Below, one piece after another: positions 62,342-64,000 of a stretch of DNA of 64,000 bases. Position 1 is the stretch's first letter, and every line of letters starts with the position of its first letter. A program made the translations under genes and the position numbers. Source of the DNA: Morganella psychrotolerans (GTDB lineage: Bacteria; Pseudomonadota; Gammaproteobacteria; Enterobacterales; Enterobacteriaceae); the NCBI RefSeq assembly GCF_001676055.1, contig NZ_LZEX01000046.1, positions 124,001 through 188,000 on the forward strand, written 5' to 3'. The notes beneath the pieces are model-generated. The model did no database searches. It was not told the origin of the DNA and was given only the letters and a program-made list of their open reading frames with translations.

Positions 62342-63277
62342 ATGAAATCACCATTCTGTTTTCTGTTATCGGGCTGTGTGTTTATGTCAGCGGCAGGATG
62401 GGCAGAGATTGTGCCCGGGGCTGTTCAATCCGGTTCACTGGCGCGCCGGGACGGCAGCGACGCACACTATTATATTTTGCATCAGCAGGCAGAACCAACA
62501 CGAAGATTATTAGTGCTGATGCAGGGCTCTGATTGTAACAGTGCGAAAAACAACCGCTTTATGATTGATACCTTCGGCGGTGCCTTTGCGGATCATGACA
62601 TTTTGCTGGTGGAGAAATACGGCATTACAGATGCGCTGGCGTATGATAACAGTGATGGTGAGCGGGAAGATTGTCCGGTGGAAACCATGTTTAATGATAC
62701 GCTTTCCGTGCGTGTCAGCGATTACACCGCAGTCCTGAACCGGCTGAAAGGGGATTATGATTCAGTGGTGGTGTTGGGCGGCAGTGAAGGCGCCACAGTG
62801 GCTGAACATGTGGGATTGGCTTCCCCGGTTGTCAGCGCCGTGGTTGCGGTGAACGGGGGCGGGCGCTATTTCCTTGATGATGTCACGTACAGTTTTCGGC
62901 GTGGCCCGAAACCTTTGGCTGAGAGCGATATTGTCGGCTTTGTTGAATTTACGGATGCGGTGAAGAAAAATGAGGTTCCGGGCGATTTACTGGTCAGTCA
63001 GCATGGTGTTCGCTGGTGGCGTGAATTTTTGGCGGTGGATACGCAGCAGGTATTAAACGATCAGAAAAAACCTGTTTTGGTTATTCAGACGCTGAATGAT
63101 ACTAATGTGAATGTTCCGTCATTTAAACAGATGCAGAAAGAAGTCGTGGATCCGCAGGTGACGTTTAAGACTTTTGATAATCTGGATCATTACTTTAAGG
63201 ATGAAGAAGGGCAGCGACAAACCACTCAGATTCTGATGGCAATCCGTGACTGGTATGAGGGACAGGAGCCTGAATGA
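62342..63277 (+). CDS. Secreted alpha/beta hydrolase
   Basis: A 311-residue protein with a signal peptide (MKSPFCFLLSGCVFMSAAGW, cut near AE; the Cys is not a clear lipobox). The hydrolase core has LLVLMQGSDC, the nucleophile elbow VLGGSEGATVAEH, and a His near HYFKDEEGQRQ. Four Cys residues could form disulfides. It probably acts on a small ester or amide in the periplasm; substrate unknown. It follows the acetyltransferase by seven bases. The start at 62342 is chosen for the signal peptide; the frame extends upstream without one. Confidence 0.78.
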   Translation: MKSPFCFLLSGCVFMSAAGWAEIVPGAVQSGSLARRDGSDAHYYILHQQAEPTRRLLVLMQGSDCNSAKNNRFMIDTFGGAFADHDILLVEKYGITDALAYDNSDGEREDCPVETMFNDTLSVRVSDYTAVLNRLKGDYDSVVVLGGSEGATVAEHVGLASPVVSAVVAVNGGGRYFLDDVTYSFRRGPKPLAESDIVGFVEFTDAVKKNEVPGDLLVSQHGVRWWREFLAVDTQQVLNDQKKPVLVIQTLNDTNVNVPSFKQMQKEVVDPQVTFKTFDNLDHYFKDEEGQRQTTQILMAIRDWYEGQEPE

Positions 63278-63289
63278 CGTTGAGTATAT
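63264..63289. repeat. Terminal fragment of the palindromic element
   Basis: GAGCCTGAATGACGTTGAGT ATAT (shown in two pieces) is the right end of the long element only; the left arm is replaced by the hydrolase gene end. Confidence 0.5.
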
Positions 63290-63317
63290 AAAACAAACGC
63301 CCGTAAAAACGGGCGTT
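63290..63317 (-). terminator. Bidirectional terminator between the hydrolase and usp genes
   Basis: AACGCCCGT pairs with ACGGGCGTT around AAAA; on the minus strand TTTGTTTTATATAC follows. Confidence 0.85.
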
Positions 63318-63337
63318 GAGTCAGGCATTGCCGGTGA

Positions 63338-63772
63338 TCAGCGGACAACCAGGACTGAGGTGTGTGCGTAACGCACAACCGCCGCAGCATTGGAGCCGAG
63401 CAGATAAGTCGACATGTCCGGGCGGCGTGAGCTGATGACAATCAGGTCGCTTTCCAGAGTATCAGCCAGTTTCAGGATCTGATCTTTTGGTGAACCGGAG
63501 ACCACATGCAGCTCAACCTGCTCCGGTGGCAGTCCGAAATCACTGATCATTTTCGCCAGTTGCTCTTTTGCACTGTCTAAGATTTCATCTTTTTCCGGCA
63601 GTGTTGCCGCGTAAGCGATACCAAAAGAGGCAAAATGGGAGAACGACGGAATGACACTGATAAAGTGAATTTTTGCGTTTTCAAATTTGGCTAATGTCTG
63701 AATCGTCGGAATGACTTCACGGGTAAGTCCGGTTTCTGAAATATCGATTGGTACAATAATCGTTTTGTACAT
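63338..63772 (-). CDS. Universal stress protein, UspF-like
   Basis: A 144-residue UspA-superfamily protein: MYKTIIVPIDISETGLTREV, SDLIVISSRRP and GSNAAAVVRYAHTSVLVVR, which keeps the ATP-binding G-2x-G-9x-G(S/T) pattern in GSNAAAVVRYAHTS form. It is a paralogue of the gene at 33376-33813 (shared VPIDI start, the KIHF.SVIP segment and the end). It is transcribed toward the terminator that it shares with the hydrolase gene. Confidence 0.9.
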   Translation of the reverse strand: MYKTIIVPIDISETGLTREVIPTIQTLAKFENAKIHFISVIPSFSHFASFGIAYAATLPEKDEILDSAKEQLAKMISDFGLPPEQVELHVVSGSPKDQILKLADTLESDLIVISSRRPDMSTYLLGSNAAAVVRYAHTSVLVVR

Positions 63773-63940
63773 ACATCCCCCTCAATCTGAAAGCAGGCTA
63801 ATCTGACTGGTAACTGAATCAAACCAGCTGACTAAACTATACTAAAAGCAATAATAGCCGGTGTTTGATGCACTATACGTGAAAACGATCATACTTCACA
63901 ATTAAACCCCTTAAGGGAGCTTAATTGTGTGATGTGGTAA

Positions 63941-64000
63941 TTAATTAAAAATAAAACGGTCGGATTTATCATCCAGGATCAGTTTCAGCTGAGCCGTCAG
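63941..64000 (-). CDS. C-terminal end of a gene running off the window
   Basis: On the minus strand the frame entering at 64000 reads LTAQLKLILDDKSDRFIFN and then stops at 63941. It is short but has an open frame to the edge and reads like a protein C-terminus. Too little is left to name it. Confidence 0.4.
   Translation of the reverse strand: MTAQLKLILDDKSDRFIFN

Overview
The window reads as chromosome of a Morganellaceae enterobacterium, most likely Morganella morganii. The best pointers are a tyrosine phenol-lyase gene followed by an aromatic amino acid permease (tpl/tutB type), a CcmA-type bactofilin as in Proteus, an IreA-like receptor, a chromosomal chloramphenicol acetyltransferase, and enterobacterial housekeeping genes (deoD, psiE, ghrB, galE, yecH, ydcH, dinI, ecotin). 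This assignment is made from protein resemblance only.

Layout. 0.1-7 kb: a Cys-containing formate dehydrogenase H homologue behind a sigma-54-type promoter, an EamA exporter, a DKNYY-repeat membrane protein, a previously easy-to-miss 59-residue peptide with a double-glycine leader (microcin-like), a DUF2798 protein, an ArsR regulator and a monooxygenase. 7-17.4 kb: a Sel1+SPOR protein and a minus-strand chaperone-usher fimbrial operon (regulator, major pilin, three chaperones, three minor subunits, usher, tip adhesin). Three of its genes (regulator, major pilin, adhesin) carry single-base frameshifts. 17.9-21.2 kb: paired small DMT exporters, a LysR regulator, an ABM protein and a cyclase. 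21.3-25.7 kb: an AT-rich island that I read as the remnant of an Ysc/Psc-type type III secretion locus: yscH/yopR-like, exsD-like, exsA-like and, on the other strand, lcrH/sycD-like; exsD and lcrH each have an A9 tract that shifts the frame by +1. 25.7-36 kb: a molybdate-type ABC transporter, bactofilin, acetyltransferase, DinI with a LexA box, YecH, YdcH, ecotin, PsiE, a universal stress protein and a cation exporter. 36-50.6 kb: GhrB, a purine-type permease, GalE, a Fur-box-controlled TonB receptor with a trilactone-type esterase, an MFS exporter, DeoD and a nucleoside permease. 50.7-64 kb: two tiny overlapping ORFs, tutB-tpl with a long regulatory region, an SGNH hydrolase/TetR pair with operators and a divergent hydrolase, CAT, a SutR/BenE-like divergent pair, a GNAT/hydrolase pair and a second universal stress protein.

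How it fits together. The most distinctive themes are (i) secretion and surface structures that look switched off or slippage-controlled, since four of five frameshifts are exactly one extra A/T in a run of 7 to 10; (ii) a dispersed family of roughly 125-bp imperfect palindromes and 57-bp short derivatives sitting between genes; and (iii) anaerobic and amino-acid catabolism under classical global control (sigma-54, CRP, TyrR-like and Fur-like sites). No rRNA, tRNA, CRISPR array, complete insertion sequence or prophage was recognised.
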